This document shows positions 1-7,001 of a stretch of 38,775 nucleotides of DNA, piece by piece (the stretch's first letter is position 1; each line of letters begins with the position of its first letter). The notes under the pieces are model-generated. The model did not search any database. It saw only the letters and a list, made by a program, of their open reading frames with translations, and was not told the DNA's origin. Made by a program: the position numbers and the translations under genes. Source of the DNA: Patescibacteria group bacterium. GTDB taxonomy: Bacteria; Patescibacteriota; Minisyncoccia; Portnoybacterales; GWB1-42-6. The stretch spans positions 1 to 38,775 of the forward strand of contig JAHIST010000087.1 in NCBI GenBank assembly GCA_018818145.1, given 5' to 3'.

Positions 1-1053
1 AAGGTTATTTTAATGTCGCATTTGGGCAAACCATTGGAAAATCAAAGATTTATCCCGAGCGGAGCCGAGGGAGTAAATAGTAAAAATCAAAAAGAAAAAT
101 TCAGCCTATCGCCAATAGCCAAAAGGCTATCCGAGCTGTCGGGCGCTCAAGTATTTTTTGTCGCCGATTGCGTCGGATCGGAAGTTGAAAGGAGGGTCAG
201 CGAATTAAAGCCCGGTGAAGTTTTGTTACTAGAGAATCTAAGATTTCACAAAGAGGAGGAGTTAAATGATGAAGCTTTTGCCCAAAATCTGGCGCGTCTG
301 GCCGAAATTTATGTCAATGACGCTTTTGGCACCTGCCATCGCAGCCATGCCTCGGTGGTCGCTGTCACGAAATTTTTGCCGAGTTATGCCGGCCTGTTAC
401 TTCAAAAAGAGGTAGAAAACTTGTCACGCGCCCGCGACAATCCCGACCATCCATTGACCGTGGTGATTGGCGGCGCCAAAATGTCAACCAAGATTAAATT
501 AATTCAGAGTTTTTTTGATAAAGCCGAAAATATAATTTTGGGCGGGGCGCTGGCTAATACCGTGCTGCACGCCAAAGGCATCGCGGTCGGCAAATCAATT
601 ATTGAAGAATCAATGGTGCCCGAAATCCAAAAATTCGAAATTACCAGCACCAAAGTCCATTTGCCTCTTGATGCTTTGCTTTGCACCGATAAGGATGATT
701 TGGCAACCTGTCACCCCGGGCCTATTGGTCTGATGCAGCCGGAAGATTCTATTTTAGATATTGGTCTGGACACGGAAAAACTTTTTGCCCGAGTTATGGA
801 GTTTTCTAAAATGGTTGTCTGGAACGGGCCGATGGGTTTGTTTGAAATAGACGCTTTCGCGCACGGCAGCAAAGCAATCGCCCGGGCGATTGCCCGGTCG
901 GGGGCCTATTCCATTGTTGGTGGAGGAGAAACGGTGGCCTTTTTAGAAAAAGCCGGTCTGATTGATAGCTTTTCTTTTGTGTCCACCGGCGGCGGCGCGA
1001 TGATGGAATTTTTAGCGGGGGATAAGCTGCCGGGGTTAACGGCGTTAGAATAA
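1..1053 (+). CDS. pgk: Phosphoglycerate kinase (5' end outside window)
   Basis: Phosphoglycerate kinase transfers phosphate between 1,3-bisphosphoglycerate and ADP in cytoplasmic glycolysis. The reading frame is open to the left edge; it begins with KVILMSHLGKP, the family's N-terminal substrate-binding motif, so roughly 40-45 N-terminal residues are missing. Other family landmarks are LLLENLRFHKEE, the GGAKMSTKIKLI nucleotide-binding segment, WNGPMGLFE, and the C-terminal GGGETVAFLEKAG and STGGGAMMEFL motifs, so the remainder is intact and ends normally. An extra stretch after SHLGKP (about residues 14-30 of the visible part) contains a GC palindrome that reads as protein and is not typical of the family. 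A 115-bp repeat-filled gap separates it from recJ. Identity is very secure. Confidence 0.97.
   Translation, partial: KVILMSHLGKPLENQRFIPSGAEGVNSKNQKEKFSLSPIAKRLSELSGAQVFFVADCVGSEVERRVSELKPGEVLLLENLRFHKEEELNDEAFAQNLARLAEIYVNDAFGTCHRSHASVVAVTKFLPSYAGLLLQKEVENLSRARDNPDHPLTVVIGGAKMSTKIKLIQSFFDKAENIILGGALANTVLHAKGIAVGKSIIEESMVPEIQKFEITSTKVHLPLDALLCTDKDDLATCHPGPIGLMQPEDSILDIGLDTEKLFARVMEFSKMVVWNGPMGLFEIDAFAHGSKAIARAIARSGAYSIVGGGETVAFLEKAGLIDSFSFVSTGGGAMMEFLAGDKLPGLTALE
52..71. repeat. Palindromic repeat inside pgk
   Basis: TCCCGAGCGGAGCCGAGGGA forms a TCCC/GGGA-ended palindrome read in frame as part of the extra loop after the SHLGKP motif of pgk. It resembles the short GC-rich palindromes elsewhere in this window, so it is probably an inserted dispersed repeat and not conserved coding sequence. 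Confidence 0.55.
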
Positions 1054-1070
1054 ATTCAAAATCTAAAGCT

Positions 1071-1156
1071 CAAATGTCAAATCAAATCCAAAATCCGAAT
1101 GACTAAAAAAAGAATAAATTTTTGGATTTTAGGCTTTGAGCTTGATTTGACATTTG
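1071..1156. repeat. AT-rich inverted repeat between pgk and recJ
   Basis: CAAATGTCAAATCAA is followed about 55 bases later by its exact complement (15-bp arms), with further partial pairing inside (ATCCAAAA/TTTTGGAT). The interior AAAATCCGAATGACTAAAA is nearly identical to a segment of the lepA insertion (about 27170-27190). The recJ start lies just downstream. It could act as a transcript-end hairpin, but there is no clean T-run. Confidence 0.7.
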
Positions 1157-1168
1157 ATTTTTTCTTTT

Positions 1169-2992
1169 ATGCTTTGGCAATTTAAACCTAATGCGCCGGA
1201 GGAATTCATCAGGCAGTTTCCTGAATATCAACCGATAGTTTTGCAGCTGCTTTACAATCGCGGCTTGAGAACGCAACAGCAAATTGATGAATTTTTCAAT
1301 CCGGATTTTGAGGGGGATCTTCTGGATCCTTTTTTGATGTTGGGTATTAGCCAAGCGGTTAAGCGAATAAATAAAGCGATAAAAAAGAAAGAAAAAATCG
1401 CTATTTTTGGCGATTACGACTGCGATGGTGTCTGCGGTGCGGTTATTTTAAAAACAATTTTGGAGGAGCTAGGAGCTGATTTGAGCGGCGGCGTTTATAT
1501 ACCCGATCGGATAATTGAAGGTTATGGCCTGAATAACGAAGCGATAGAGAAGCTGGGTAAAGAAAAAGTTAATCTGATTTTAACGGTTGATTGCGGCATT
1601 TCCGACGTGGCGGAAGTTAAGTTAGCCAATTCGCTTGGCGTAGAAGTCATTATTGTTGACCACCATCGTTTGGGCAAAAAATTACCATCAGCCAAGGTCA
1701 TAATTGACCCTTGGCAGCCAAAAGATAAGTATCCTTTTAAGGAATTAGCCGGAGCGGGCGTGGCGTTTAAATTAGCGCAAGCCCTTCGACAAGCTCAGGG
1801 TAAAGCCCTTCAAAAAAATCAGGGTAAGCCGGGTTTGGATAATAAAATTTCTGAAGGCTGGGAAAAATGGCTGCTGGATTTGGTGGCGCTGGCCACGGTG
1901 GCTGATTGCGTGCCGGTTTTGGGGGAAAACCGCACGTTGGTGCACTACGGTTTGATTGTACTGGCGCAGACAAAAAGAGTCGGTCTACAAGAGTTAATGA
2001 AAGTGGCGCGGTTAAATCCCGTTTTTGAAGCCGAAAATCTTAAGACTAATTTAGACACTTATTCTTTAGGTTTTATTTTGGCGCCGCGGCTTAACGCGGC
2101 CGGACGAATGGACCATGCCAGCTTGGCGTTTCGTTTGCTTATGACCCAAGACTATCAGGAAGCCAAAGTTCTGGCCGAAAAAATTAATGAGCAAAATCAG
2201 CAGCGGCAGAAACTAACCGATAAAATAGTGGCTGAAGTAGAAACCCGGATTAAAAATTATCAGGCAGATAAAAATCAGCCCGTTGTCGTGGAAACAGATA
2301 AAAACTGGTCGCCGGGCGTGGTCGGCTTGGTTGCCGGCAAAATTGCCGACCGTTATCACCGCCCAGTTTTTATTTTCAAGGAAGACGAAAAAGTCAGCCG
2401 CGGCTCTGCCCGCTCCATACCCACTTTTGATATTATTGAGGCCATAGGCCAGTGCAGCCAATTGCTTAAGGAATTTGGCGGGCATCCGGGCGCGGCCGGC
2501 GTATCATTAGAAAATAAAAATCTTTCCGCGTTCAAAGAAAAAATAAACCAGATTGCCAGAGAAAAATTGAAGCCCGAAGATTTAATTCCCGCCGCGCAAA
2601 TAGATTCGGAACTGGAGCCAGCGGAGGTTAATTGGGAGTTGTTTGACGAACTGGAGCATCTTGAGCCCTTTGGGCGGGGAAATGACCCGCCAGTTTTTTT
2701 GTTAAAAAATCTGGAAATCGCCAATTTGCGGGTTGTCGGCAACGGCTCAAAACATTTGAAATTGGAGTTGAAAAGTGATAAATTAGCCAATAAGGTTTTT
2801 CACGCTATTGGTTTTAATCTGGCCGCCCGCCTGTCATCGCCTGCGGCTCAGACTATTGGCGGGCAAGCCAAAAACGGTAATGACAATTTAAAAACAGGCG
2901 ATAAAATTGATATTATTTTTGAACTGATAGCGGATGAGTGGAACGGGACGAGGAATTTACAGCTGAAAATAATAGATATAAAAAAATTATGA
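1169..2992 (+). CDS. recJ: Single-stranded-DNA exonuclease RecJ
   Basis: RecJ is a 5'-3' single-strand DNA exonuclease of the DHH phosphoesterase family that acts in recombination and mismatch repair. The protein (607 aa) shows motif I GDYDCDG (residues 81-87), the VDHH motif (163-166) and the DHHA1 GGHPGAAG motif (about 437-444), followed by a C-terminal OB-like region. I chose ATG 1169 (MLWQFKP) over an upstream in-frame TTG at 1154, which lies inside the preceding inverted repeat. Two foreign-looking stretches are present: a duplicated 8-residue unit encoded by a dispersed palindrome near residues 205-219, and a GC-rich inverted repeat near residues 553-566. The stop overlaps an ATG in an ATGA arrangement that belongs to an rnhA remnant, indicating an old recJ-rnhA operon. 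Confidence 0.96.
   Translation: MLWQFKPNAPEEFIRQFPEYQPIVLQLLYNRGLRTQQQIDEFFNPDFEGDLLDPFLMLGISQAVKRINKAIKKKEKIAIFGDYDCDGVCGAVILKTILEELGADLSGGVYIPDRIIEGYGLNNEAIEKLGKEKVNLILTVDCGISDVAEVKLANSLGVEVIIVDHHRLGKKLPSAKVIIDPWQPKDKYPFKELAGAGVAFKLAQALRQAQGKALQKNQGKPGLDNKISEGWEKWLLDLVALATVADCVPVLGENRTLVHYGLIVLAQTKRVGLQELMKVARLNPVFEAENLKTNLDTYSLGFILAPRLNAAGRMDHASLAFRLLMTQDYQEAKVLAEKINEQNQQRQKLTDKIVAEVETRIKNYQADKNQPVVVETDKNWSPGVVGLVAGKIADRYHRPVFIFKEDEKVSRGSARSIPTFDIIEAIGQCSQLLKEFGGHPGAAGVSLENKNLSAFKEKINQIAREKLKPEDLIPAAQIDSELEPAEVNWELFDELEHLEPFGRGNDPPVFLLKNLEIANLRVVGNGSKHLKLELKSDKLANKVFHAIGFNLAARLSSPAAQTIGGQAKNGNDNLKTGDKIDIIFELIADEWNGTRNLQLKIIDIKKL
1782..1824. repeat. Dispersed palindrome, duplicated inside recJ
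   Basis: CCCTTCGACAAGCTCAGGG (1782-1800) is followed exactly 24 bases later by the degenerate copy CCCTTCAAAAAAATCAGGG (1806-1824). They encode the 8-residue tandem ALRQAQGK / ALQKNQGK. A related palindrome (CCCTGAGCTTGC...GCGAAGGG) occurs in the RNase P RNA gene near 9530-9556. The first copy is a sequence type seen widely as an intergenic repeat in bacteria (from general knowledge). Confidence 0.75.
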
Positions 2993-3024
2993 AAGTAACA
3001 ATTTTTACCGACGGCGGTTCGTGA
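2989..3024 (+). pseudogene. Truncated 5' stub of rnhA after recJ
   Basis: Directly after recJ an ATG overlaps the recJ stop (ATGA) and opens a frame reading MKVTIFTDGGS then TGA. This matches the start of the intact RNase HI gene at 4159 (MKLVIFTDGGSRG). It is best explained as the original rnhA start, translationally coupled to recJ, cut off when the toxin-antitoxin cassette entered. Confidence 0.8.
3001..3021 (+). repeat. Left copy of direct repeat flanking the TA cassette
   Basis: A 21-base segment beginning ATTTTTACCGACGGCGG recurs at 4171-4191 with a single difference (GTTCG versus GGTCG). Both copies encode IFTDGGS of RNase HI. The spacing is 1170 bp, with the toxin-antitoxin genes between. 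This is the pattern expected of recombination or integration within the first codons of rnhA. Confidence 0.8.
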
Positions 3025-3070
3025 AGTCTGTTGGAGTCTGACTTCGGCAAGCCGTCTTATGAGAAAATCT

Positions 3071-3095
3071 AACGGCTCAACGGCGTTGAGCCGTT
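3071..3095. repeat. Perfect hairpin at left end of TA cassette
   Basis: AACGGCTCAA and TTGAGCCGTT are perfect 10-bp arms around the 5-base loop CGGCG. No T-run follows, so it is a weak terminator candidate; it may be an end structure of the inserted cassette or a leader hairpin. The stretch from here to 3182 shows nothing coding. Confidence 0.6.
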
Positions 3096-3182
3096 GAAGA
3101 TTGTTGCTTAATCTGAAAGTTTAAGATAACATCCCAACATTCTCAAGTTTGTAAGGATACTATGCCGACGCTGTATTGTTTA

Positions 3183-3194
3183 ATTCGTACGAAT
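3183..3194. promoter_or_regulatory. 12-bp palindrome, possible operator of TA operon
   Basis: ATTCGTACGAAT is a perfect palindrome about 40 bases upstream of the -35 element. Toxin-antitoxin operons are often autoregulated through palindromes, but this one is short and its use is inferred. Confidence 0.3.
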
Positions 3195-3234
3195 GGGTAA
3201 ATGCAGTAAGGGGTTTGTAGTTGGGTGTAAATTA

Positions 3235-3263
3235 TTGTAAATATAGAGTTTTTATAGTATCAT
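3235..3263 (+). promoter_or_regulatory. Sigma-70-type promoter of the TA operon
   Basis: TTGTAA, a 17-base spacer and TATCAT lie 26 bases upstream of the antitoxin start codon. The spacing is ideal and both boxes match consensus well. The promoter probably also serves rnhA, which lost its coupling to recJ. Confidence 0.6.
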
Positions 3264-3289
3264 TTAAGCAGTAGTAAAAGGTGATAAAT

Positions 3290-3787
3290 ATGGCTAAAAT
3301 CAACGAAAAAAAGTATAAAAATACCGTGCTTTTCTTTGCGAATAAGATCTGTAACGGCACCTTGGGGAAGCTTAAATTAATGAAGCTTCTCTACTATTTG
3401 GATTTTGATTTTTTTGAAAAATATGGCCGATCAATCACGGGCGACGAATATCTGCGTTTTGAGCACGGGCCTGTCCCGCGCATGGGAGAGAAGATTTTGA
3501 AGCAGATGCAGGGCAAAGAAATAAAAATTGTCAGCCGCAAGATGTCAAAAGGGTACAACAATCAGCAGCATATTGAGGCGACTAGAGAATTTAATCCGGC
3601 AGTTTTTACTAATGAGGAAATTTTGATGCTGGAAGAGATTGCTAACAAATGGGAAAGGTTCACTGGCGCGGAAATGAAAACGGCTAGTCACGGCGAAGCT
3701 CCTTGGATTGCCACAAAGCCCAATCAAGTCATTGATTATAATCTTACATACTATCGTAATAAATATGCCGAGATGGAGCGGCTCTAA
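3290..3787 (+). CDS. Panacea-domain (DUF4065/SocA-like) antitoxin
   Basis: The 165-residue protein has the Panacea/DUF4065 core: KLMKLLYYLDFDFFEKYGRS, then ITGDEYLRFEHGPVPR, and a C-terminal helical region. Panacea domains serve as antitoxins paired with many unrelated toxins (PanAT systems) and occur in SocA, a proteolytic adaptor antitoxin. I chose ATG 3290 over GTG 3281 because AAAGG lies at ideal Shine-Dalgarno distance before the ATG and would overlap the GTG. The gene is 6 bp upstream of a RelE-like toxin gene, the usual Panacea arrangement. It sits in an inserted cassette between recJ and rnhA. The pairing with the neighbour is inferred from order and family. Confidence 0.85.
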   Translation: MAKINEKKYKNTVLFFANKICNGTLGKLKLMKLLYYLDFDFFEKYGRSITGDEYLRFEHGPVPRMGEKILKQMQGKEIKIVSRKMSKGYNNQQHIEATREFNPAVFTNEEILMLEEIANKWERFTGAEMKTASHGEAPWIATKPNQVIDYNLTYYRNKYAEMERL

Positions 3788-3793
3788 TATGTT

Positions 3794-4135
3794 ATGGAAA
3801 TTTCTCGGCACCCTGATATTGAAAAAGATTTTCGCGCGTTGAAGCGTTTTGTCGCCCCAAAAGAGTCGCTTGAAGCATGGGAGCGACTTTTTTGTTTAAA
3901 AGGTCTGCGGGAAACTCCTGCCATTGACCAATTTCCCGGTTTTGGGCATCGAAAAATATTCAAAGGCCGCATTGTCCCTTTAAGAGAAAATGTTGGAAAA
4001 TCAAAAGGGCATCACGTCGTTTTTGAGATAGGTAGCGAAGACAAGTGCGTTGTTCTTGTGTTTTCTCGCCATGGTATATATCATAATGAGGCGGAATTAA
4101 TTGCATTAGCAAAAGACAGAATTGATTTAATTTGA
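3794..4135 (+). CDS. Putative RelE/ParE-like toxin partner of the Panacea protein
   Basis: This 113-residue protein begins MEISRHPDIEKDFRALKRF and its central part, KIFKGRIVPLRENVGKSKG followed by HHVVFEIG and CVVLVFSRHG, follows the RelE/ParE/HigB pattern of a basic beta-strand, a GKxxGxR-like turn and a hydrophobic strand. RelE relatives are ribosome-dependent mRNA endonucleases, while ParE relatives poison gyrase; the sequence does not tell me which applies. It starts 6 bp after the antitoxin stop and is almost certainly co-transcribed with it. A 23-bp AT-rich gap then leads to rnhA. The toxin role is inferred from fold-like pattern, size and pairing. Confidence 0.7.
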   Translation: MEISRHPDIEKDFRALKRFVAPKESLEAWERLFCLKGLRETPAIDQFPGFGHRKIFKGRIVPLRENVGKSKGHHVVFEIGSEDKCVVLVFSRHGIYHNEAELIALAKDRIDLI

Positions 4136-4158
4136 TAAAGTTATAAGAAAAATTTGAT

Positions 4159-4590
4159 ATGAAATTAGTCATTTTTACCGACGGCGGGTCGCGCGGCAAT
4201 CCGGGGCCATCGGCCATTGGCGTCGTGATTGCCAACGAATCAGACGAGACCATCAAAAAATACAGTCAGGCAATTGGCGAAGCCACCAACAACGAAGCCG
4301 AATATCAGGCGGTGATTTTTGCGCTCAAAAAAACAAAAGCGCTTTTTGGCAAAGCTAAGGTAAAAGAAATGGAAATTGAAATCAGGACGGATTCAGAATT
4401 AATAGTCAGCCAGCTTAATCACCAGTTTAAAATTATGGAAAAAAATCTCCAGCCGCTTTTTTTGCAGGTCTGGAATTTAATGCTGGATTTTGGGCCGATA
4501 AAATTTACGGCAATTCCCCGCGAGCAAAACCGCGAAACAGACAGACTGGTCAATCGGGCGCTGGACGCCCAGCAACCGTTTTTGCTTTAG
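4159..4590 (+). CDS. rnhA: Ribonuclease HI
   Basis: RNase HI cleaves the RNA strand of RNA-DNA hybrids, removing R-loops and primers in the cytoplasm. The 143-aa protein has normal length and the acidic metal-binding set: D8 in IFTDGGSRGNPGP, E46 in TNNEAEY, D78 in RTDSELI and D128 in REQNRETDRL. The start codon and first codons belong to a region duplicated as a stub after recJ (2989-3024). The gene therefore appears to have been given a new start by the inserted toxin-antitoxin cassette. Its present transcription probably comes from the cassette promoter. Confidence 0.95.
   Translation: MKLVIFTDGGSRGNPGPSAIGVVIANESDETIKKYSQAIGEATNNEAEYQAVIFALKKTKALFGKAKVKEMEIEIRTDSELIVSQLNHQFKIMEKNLQPLFLQVWNLMLDFGPIKFTAIPREQNRETDRLVNRALDAQQPFLL
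4171..4191 (+). repeat. Right copy of direct repeat flanking the TA cassette
   Basis: This is the partner of the copy at 3001-3021, 20 of 21 bases identical, and lies within codons 5-11 of intact rnhA. The codons just upstream differ between the two copies (V-T versus L-V), which suggests that the right-hand start came with the cassette. Confidence 0.8.
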
Positions 4591-4603
4591 GTTTAGGTTA
4601 GCC

Positions 4604-4632
4604 TTGCAACTAAAAATGCGTTGATGTATTAT
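4604..4632 (+). promoter_or_regulatory. Promoter upstream of the FN3 surface protein
   Basis: TTGCAA, a 17-base spacer and TATTAT give a good sigma-70-type match soon after rnhA. A second candidate TTGACA lies at about 4713, but its -10 would overlap the annotated start codon, so I favour the upstream one. This leaves a leader of about 95 nt. Confidence 0.5.
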
Positions 4633-4734
4633 ACACGTATTAAAAGGCAAATAAGCAAATTAAAGGGTTTACCGTAGAGAGTCTCTTTTAGGAAATTTTT
4701 AAAAGAATACTCTTGACAGTTAGCTAAAAATATT

Positions 4735-6141
4735 ATGATAAGGACAAAATATTTACCCCTACATCAGAGAGCCACAGGCGTAAGCCCGTGGTATGGGGGT
4801 TTAGTTTCTGGAGCCGGTTCAGCTTTTTTATTGGCAGCGGTTTTATTAATCGGGGGCGTATTTGCTCAAACTGCCGATACAACCGCGCCCTCTGCTATAG
4901 CTGATTTAGCCGTTTCTGCAACAACGGTTTCTTCGGTAGCCATGACCTGGACGGCGCCGGGAAACGATGGCGCGGTCGGCACTTCCACTAGCTATGATTT
5001 GCGCTATGCAACCTCGGTCATCACCGAAAGCACCTGGGCTTCTTCTACCCAGGCCGTTGGCGAGCCAACGCCTAAAATCGCCGGTAGCGTTGAAACAACG
5101 ATGGTTTCGGGTCTGTCTTCGTCCACGACTTACTATTTTGCCATAAAATCAAAGGACGAGGCGGGGAACGAGTCAGCTTTTTCCAATATAGCCAGCGGAA
5201 CAACTTTGGCTCCGCCTGCGCCTACTCCCACTCCAACACCTGCTTCAACGTCTGGCCTGACCTTTGAAATGAAAGTCACGCCCCGCACCCTAAACTTATC
5301 CAGCGAAGGCAAGTGGGTAACCGTACAACTGTATCTACCTTTTCTTTATAAGGCGAATCAAGTTGATATTTCTTCAGTAAGACTGAATGGCGTTTTTCCG
5401 CCTGATCCAAAATTCAGAGGCACTGATAATATTAATGATAATGACGATAAAAAACACGAAAAGAAAAAATCTTCTAATTTAGTTTTGAAATTTTCCCGCG
5501 AAGGCGTACAGGGTTTGGCTGATAGCTCTGCCAACAGCTCAGCCTTGGTTTTAACCCTAACCGGAAAGGTGAGTGATAAAGATTTTTCTGCCAGTGACAC
5601 CATTGTTGTTTTCAAAAGGATTGAGTTGGACGATGACGACGACGAAGATGATGAAGGAGATTTGGTTCAGGCAACCAGCTCTCCGAAAGTCTATATTATC
5701 CACAAGGGTCATAAACGCCATATTCCTTCTCCTCAGGCATTTGAACGCTTGAGGCTGCGATGGGAAAATATCAAAATAGTTGCTGAACAGGTGCTTAACG
5801 CTTTTCGGGAAGAAAATTTATTTAGAGCCAGCAATAGTCCGGATGTTTATCTCATAATTGGCGGGATGAAACGACATATTCTTTCTCCGGCGATTTTCGC
5901 TTCATATGGTTTTGACTGGGACGATATTACTATTGTCAGCTCGGCTGATTTGGCCGACTACCCCGACGTAAGCTTAATTCGCGCGGCCGGCGATGAAAAA
6001 GTTTATTTATTGAGCGGCGGTAAAAAACACTGGATTTCTTCATTGGCCGTTTTCAGCAAACACGGCTATAACTGGAACTCGGTTGTTATTATTAATTCAA
6101 CCGAAAAAGACGCCATTCCCGAGGGAGACAACGTTCAATAA
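4735..6141 (+). CDS. Exported FN3-domain protein with three wall-type repeats
   Basis: The 468-aa protein is probably exported and surface associated. A hydrophobic segment (about residues 23-44) ends in VFAQ, consistent with a signal peptide after an unusually long N-region. A fibronectin type III domain follows (about 50-156; SAIADLAVSATTVSSVAMTW through AGNESAFSNI), then a PTPTPTP linker, a second beta-rich domain, an acidic stretch of Asp/Glu (about 298-310) and three C-terminal repeats of about 45 residues with pattern VYLI.GG.K..I.S...F...G..W..I.IV. The same repeat is at the C-terminus of the next gene, an L,D-transpeptidase, suggesting a common wall or envelope ligand. The start is uncertain: ATG 4735 has no clear ribosome site, and its early codons lie in a hairpin (GCCACAGGCGTAAGCCCGTGG). 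Confidence 0.75.
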   Translation: MIRTKYLPLHQRATGVSPWYGGLVSGAGSAFLLAAVLLIGGVFAQTADTTAPSAIADLAVSATTVSSVAMTWTAPGNDGAVGTSTSYDLRYATSVITESTWASSTQAVGEPTPKIAGSVETTMVSGLSSSTTYYFAIKSKDEAGNESAFSNIASGTTLAPPAPTPTPTPASTSGLTFEMKVTPRTLNLSSEGKWVTVQLYLPFLYKANQVDISSVRLNGVFPPDPKFRGTDNINDNDDKKHEKKKSSNLVLKFSREGVQGLADSSANSSALVLTLTGKVSDKDFSASDTIVVFKRIELDDDDDEDDEGDLVQATSSPKVYIIHKGHKRHIPSPQAFERLRLRWENIKIVAEQVLNAFREENLFRASNSPDVYLIIGGMKRHILSPAIFASYGFDWDDITIVSSADLADYPDVSLIRAAGDEKVYLLSGGKKHWISSLAVFSKHGYNWNSVVIINSTEKDAIPEGDNVQ

Positions 6142-6172
6142 AGTTAGCAAAAAAATCAGCAAGGATTTTTAT

Positions 6173-6203
6173 CCCCACACCTTTTTAAGGTGCGGGGTTT
6201 TAT
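6173..6203 (+). terminator. Intrinsic terminator after the FN3 gene
   Basis: CCCCACACCTT and AAGGTGCGGGG pair (one A-C mismatch) and are followed by TTTTAT. The hairpin lies about 30 bases after the stop codon. Confidence 0.75.
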
Positions 6204-6232
6204 CTCTCCGTTTTCAAACGGGGGGATTTTTG
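6204..6232 (+). terminator. Second tandem terminator
   Basis: CTCTCCGTTT and AAACGGGGGG can pair over about 10 bp including G-U pairs, followed by ATTTTTG. Its position directly behind another terminator suggests a strong transcription stop before the L,D-transpeptidase gene. Confidence 0.6.
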
Positions 6233-6303
6233 CCTTTTGGCTTTTATGGATTGTCCAAAGCTAAAAAGAGAGTTAAGATTAAGTTATAAATTCAGGCGAA
6301 AAC

Positions 6304-6984
6304 ATGAAAAAGCGACTTTTAATTTTTTTCCTTTGCGCAATTTCTTTTCTGGCGCTTTTTGAATTTTATATTTTATATCTTTATCCGCAGGATATTTCTT
6401 TGGGCGGTTATTTTTCCAGTATTTTGCAGTCATTGGTTGGCGGAGAATCAAACAAGCTTATAAGAATAAATCTTTACAATTACGCCATTGTTTTGTATGA
6501 AGATGGTAATTTTATTAAACAAGCCAGAATCTCCGGTATGGGAAATCCTAAATTTTCACCCACGCCCCAAGGAAGTTTTAAAATTTTATCAAAAGAAGTA
6601 AGGCATATTTCAGGTATCAACGGCGTAATTATGCCCTTAAGCCTTCGTTTTTATAGGGGTTATTATCTTCATGGTCTTCCTTTTACCCGTTCAGGCCAGC
6701 CGGTCAACACTGTCTATTCGCTGGGTTGTGTTAGATTAGGGCCCGGTCTGGATGAGGACGTTTATAACTGGGCGGAAATTGGTACTAAAGTAGAAATTTA
6801 TAAAGCGCGGTTGGTTAAGTCAGCCGAAGAGCCGGCAGTCTTTCTTTTGACGGAAGAGGGTTTTAAAGAGTGGATTCCAAATCCCGAAACATTTAATAAT
6901 CGGGGCTTTTTCTGGAAAGACATAGCTATTGTGCCCTTAGCGGAGATAAATAATTATCCCGAAGTTAGCGCTACAAAACTATAA
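6304..6984 (+). CDS. L,D-transpeptidase (YkuD domain) with C-terminal wall repeat
   Basis: YkuD enzymes form 3-3 peptidoglycan cross-links or attach proteins to peptidoglycan outside the membrane. This 226-aa protein has an N-terminal membrane anchor (about residues 4-26) and a YkuD domain (about 52-168) with the catalytic pattern HGLPF (H123) and SLGCVRLG (S139, C142, R144). After it comes one copy (about 176-222) of the repeat seen three times in the upstream FN3 protein. The repeat may target both proteins to the same wall component. The CAP-domain gene follows after 17 bp, so the two are probably one operon. Catalytic residues are complete. Confidence 0.9.
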   Translation: MKKRLLIFFLCAISFLALFEFYILYLYPQDISLGGYFSSILQSLVGGESNKLIRINLYNYAIVLYEDGNFIKQARISGMGNPKFSPTPQGSFKILSKEVRHISGINGVIMPLSLRFYRGYYLHGLPFTRSGQPVNTVYSLGCVRLGPGLDEDVYNWAEIGTKVEIYKARLVKSAEEPAVFLLTEEGFKEWIPNPETFNNRGFFWKDIAIVPLAEINNYPEVSATKL

Positions 6985-7001
6985 ATTCTGTTAAGAATTT
7001 G

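Noticed and set aside
4713..4740. TTGACA as the promoter of the FN3 gene
   Set aside because: Its -10 would overlap or follow the ATG at 4735; the upstream TTGCAA-17-TATTAT fits the start better.
6083..6289. 68-aa plus-strand reading frame
   Set aside because: It overlaps the end of the FN3 gene and both tandem terminators, so it is a chance frame.
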